Positions 62,789 to 64,000 of a stretch of 64,000 nt of DNA are shown here, in pieces. The stretch comes from Streptomyces sp. NBC_01716. Lineage in GTDB: Bacteria; Actinomycetota; Actinomycetes; Streptomycetales; Streptomycetaceae. The position numbers and the translations under genes are program-made. The notes beneath the pieces were generated by a model. That model was not told where the DNA came from and searched no databases. It worked only from the letters and a program-made list of their open reading frames with translations. The stretch covers positions 8,184,001-8,248,000 of the forward strand of contig NZ_CP109181.1 of NCBI RefSeq assembly GCF_036248275.1. Direction: 5' to 3'. Numbering within the stretch: position 1 is the first letter of the stretch; each line of letters begins with the position of its first letter.

Positions 62789-63552
62789 CGAACGACAGTC
62801 TTGCCGCGCGGGCCGGATTCCGGCAGGCACTCGCCGCCGAGTGGATCAAATTCCGCAGTGTGCGCTCCACGGTCCGGACGACGGTCGCCACCGCCGTGGT
62901 CCCTGTCGCCGGGGCGGTGTTCGTCGCCGTGTCCGGGAGCCTCCAGGACGACGACACGGTCATCGGCGGCAGCCTCACCCTGGCCGTCGTCGCGCAGATG
63001 CTCGCCGCGGTCGTCGGCGCGATGACCATCACCGGCGAGTACGGCAGCGGCACCATCCGTACGACCCTCGCGGCCAGCCCGAGCCGGGGCACGGTCGTCG
63101 CCGCCAAGGCGGCACTCGTCGCCGGTCTGATGTACGCGATCGCCCTGGTCTCCTGCTCGCTCGCCGTCCTGGCCGGTGACGCGCTCCTGCCCGCCCGGTA
63201 CGCGACCGGGGAGCCGCTGCCGGCCCTCTTCGGCATCGCGGGCTCCTTGGCCGTGGCAGGGTTGCTGGGCCTGGCCGTCGGTACGCTCGTACGGCACTCG
63301 GCGGGCGCCGTCACCACCGTCATCGGCCTGCTCCTGCTGCCGTCCCTCTTCGGTCCGCTCTTCGGGGAGGCGCGGCGCTGGATCGCCGGTCTGTCGCCGA
63401 CCGCCGCACTGGAGAAGCTGACGCAGACCTCGGACGCGACAGCCGAAACCGTCGGCAGCCTGGGGCCCTGGCCGTCGCTGTGGCTGGTGGCCGGCTGTAC
63501 GGCGGCGCTGCTCCTGGTCGCCGTCGGGGCGCTGCGCCGCCGCGATGTCTGA
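62785..63552 (+). CDS. ABC-2 type transporter permease
   Basis: 255 residues. Six helices; AEWIKFRSVRSTVRTTVATA at the N-terminus, AMTITGEYGSGTIRTTLAAS loop (GEYxxGTIR), ending GALRRRDV, the same design as the permease at 31779. Partner of the altered ATPase. Looks intact. Confidence 0.88.
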   Translation: MTNDSLAARAGFRQALAAEWIKFRSVRSTVRTTVATAVVPVAGAVFVAVSGSLQDDDTVIGGSLTLAVVAQMLAAVVGAMTITGEYGSGTIRTTLAASPSRGTVVAAKAALVAGLMYAIALVSCSLAVLAGDALLPARYATGEPLPALFGIAGSLAVAGLLGLAVGTLVRHSAGAVTTVIGLLLLPSLFGPLFGEARRWIAGLSPTAALEKLTQTSDATAETVGSLGPWPSLWLVAGCTAALLLVAVGALRRRDV

Positions 63553-63572
63553 TGGTGGCCCGGCGCGGTGGG

Positions 63573-63998
63573 TCAGGGTGTGTGGACGTACGGCGTGGTC
63601 GTGCTCAGCTCCTCGAAACCGAGCCGCCGCAGGATGGGGCGGCTCTGGCTCGACGCGTCGACCTGGAGGTAGCGGTAGCCGCGCTCGGCCGCCAGGCCCG
63701 TACGGAAGGCGACCAGGGCGCGGTAGAGACCCCGGCCGCGCCAGCCGGGGACGGTGCCGCCGCCCCAGAGGCCCGCGAACTCCGTGCCGGCCGGCAGCTC
63801 CATCCGCGCGGCGCTCACCGGCGTGTCACCGGCCATGGCGAGGGCGGCGGCGACGCTCCCCGGTGCGGCGGCGAGCTGGGCCAGCAGCCGCTCGCGGATG
63901 TGGGTACGGTCCGTACCGAACGCCCGCTCGTGGACCTCGGCCATCAACTCCACGCCCGCCGCGTCGGTCACCGCGACCAGCCGCACCCCCTCGGGCAC
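63573..63998 (-). CDS. GNAT-family acetyltransferase, possibly cut by the window edge
   Basis: 141 residues visible up to GTG 63998, two bases from the end of the window. GNAT acetyl-CoA motif: LWGGGTVPGWRGRGLYRALV (R/Q-x-x-G-x-G/A form), then RYLQVDASSQSRPILRRLGF. The N-terminal part looks like the second half of a longer two-lobed GNAT, so the true start is probably outside. Substrate unknown. Confidence 0.75.
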   Translation of the reverse strand: MPEGVRLVAVTDAAGVELMAEVHERAFGTDRTHIRERLLAQLAAAPGSVAAALAMAGDTPVSAARMELPAGTEFAGLWGGGTVPGWRGRGLYRALVAFRTGLAAERGYRYLQVDASSQSRPILRRLGFEELSTTTPYVHTP

Positions 63999-64000
63999 CG

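Overview
The window is high-GC actinobacterial DNA, most probably a Streptomyces chromosome. The evidence is a set of typical Streptomyces families: a SpoIIE-type phosphatase with an HATPase domain, a class F sortase beside a sorting-signal protein, a DUF574-type methyltransferase, ECF41 and other sigma factors, DesK-type kinases next to ABC-2 transporters, and a DEAD-box helicase / cold-shock / SCO5918-like cluster. I saw no rRNA, tRNA or CRISPR array.

Positions 1-18.8 kb form a catabolic island whose gene content differs from the rest. A divergent pair (DUF35 zinc-ribbon protein and amidohydrolase) is followed by FAH-family and metallo-beta-lactamase-fold hydrolases. Next comes a tightly overlapping operon: short-chain dehydrogenase, enoyl-CoA hydratase, alpha-methylacyl-CoA racemase-like protein, two-subunit 3-oxoacid CoA-transferase. 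A TetR-type regulator follows. After an IS21-type and transposase scrap heap (about 9.2-11.2 kb), a second overlapping operon encodes a lipoprotein-dependent ABC importer, an acyl-CoA dehydrogenase, a CitE-like lyase with an internal deletion, a family III CoA-transferase and a mesaconyl-CoA hydratase-like MaoC protein. Four copies of one 28-bp palindrome, CGGTA-N18-TACCR, lie in front of the divergent pair, the first CoA operon, the regulator gene and the importer operon. In three of them the palindrome overlaps a recognisable -35/-10 promoter, and those three carry an additional half-site exactly 12 bp outside. I read this as the operator set of the island's TetR regulator. The island looks like import plus CoA-linked degradation of an unknown, probably methyl-branched substrate, passing through mesaconyl/citramalyl-CoA-type intermediates.

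19-24 kb carries relics (RibD-like, cyclophilin-like lipoprotein, SDR) and an intact divergent alcohol dehydrogenase / XRE-regulator pair with a perfect 11-bp inverted repeat between them. 24.6-31 kb is a compact locus: an unusual sensor kinase made of two membrane-plus-kinase-like halves, its NarL-type response regulator, two IPT/TIG-repeat proteins with no signal peptide, and one secreted Ig-like protein.

31.8-64 kb is ordinary Streptomyces chromosome: an ABC-2 transporter with a DesK-type two-component system, sigma factors, sortase F, acetate kinase, MsrA, an ATP-dependent DNA ligase, a gluconolactonase-like / DUF6351 operon, the SpoIIE phosphatase, an endonuclease III-like protein and the cold-shock cluster. 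It ends with a damaged second copy of the kinase/ABC arrangement.

The window is rich in broken genes. About a dozen are frameshifted, truncated or internally deleted, and several have multi-codon losses that sequencing error would not explain.
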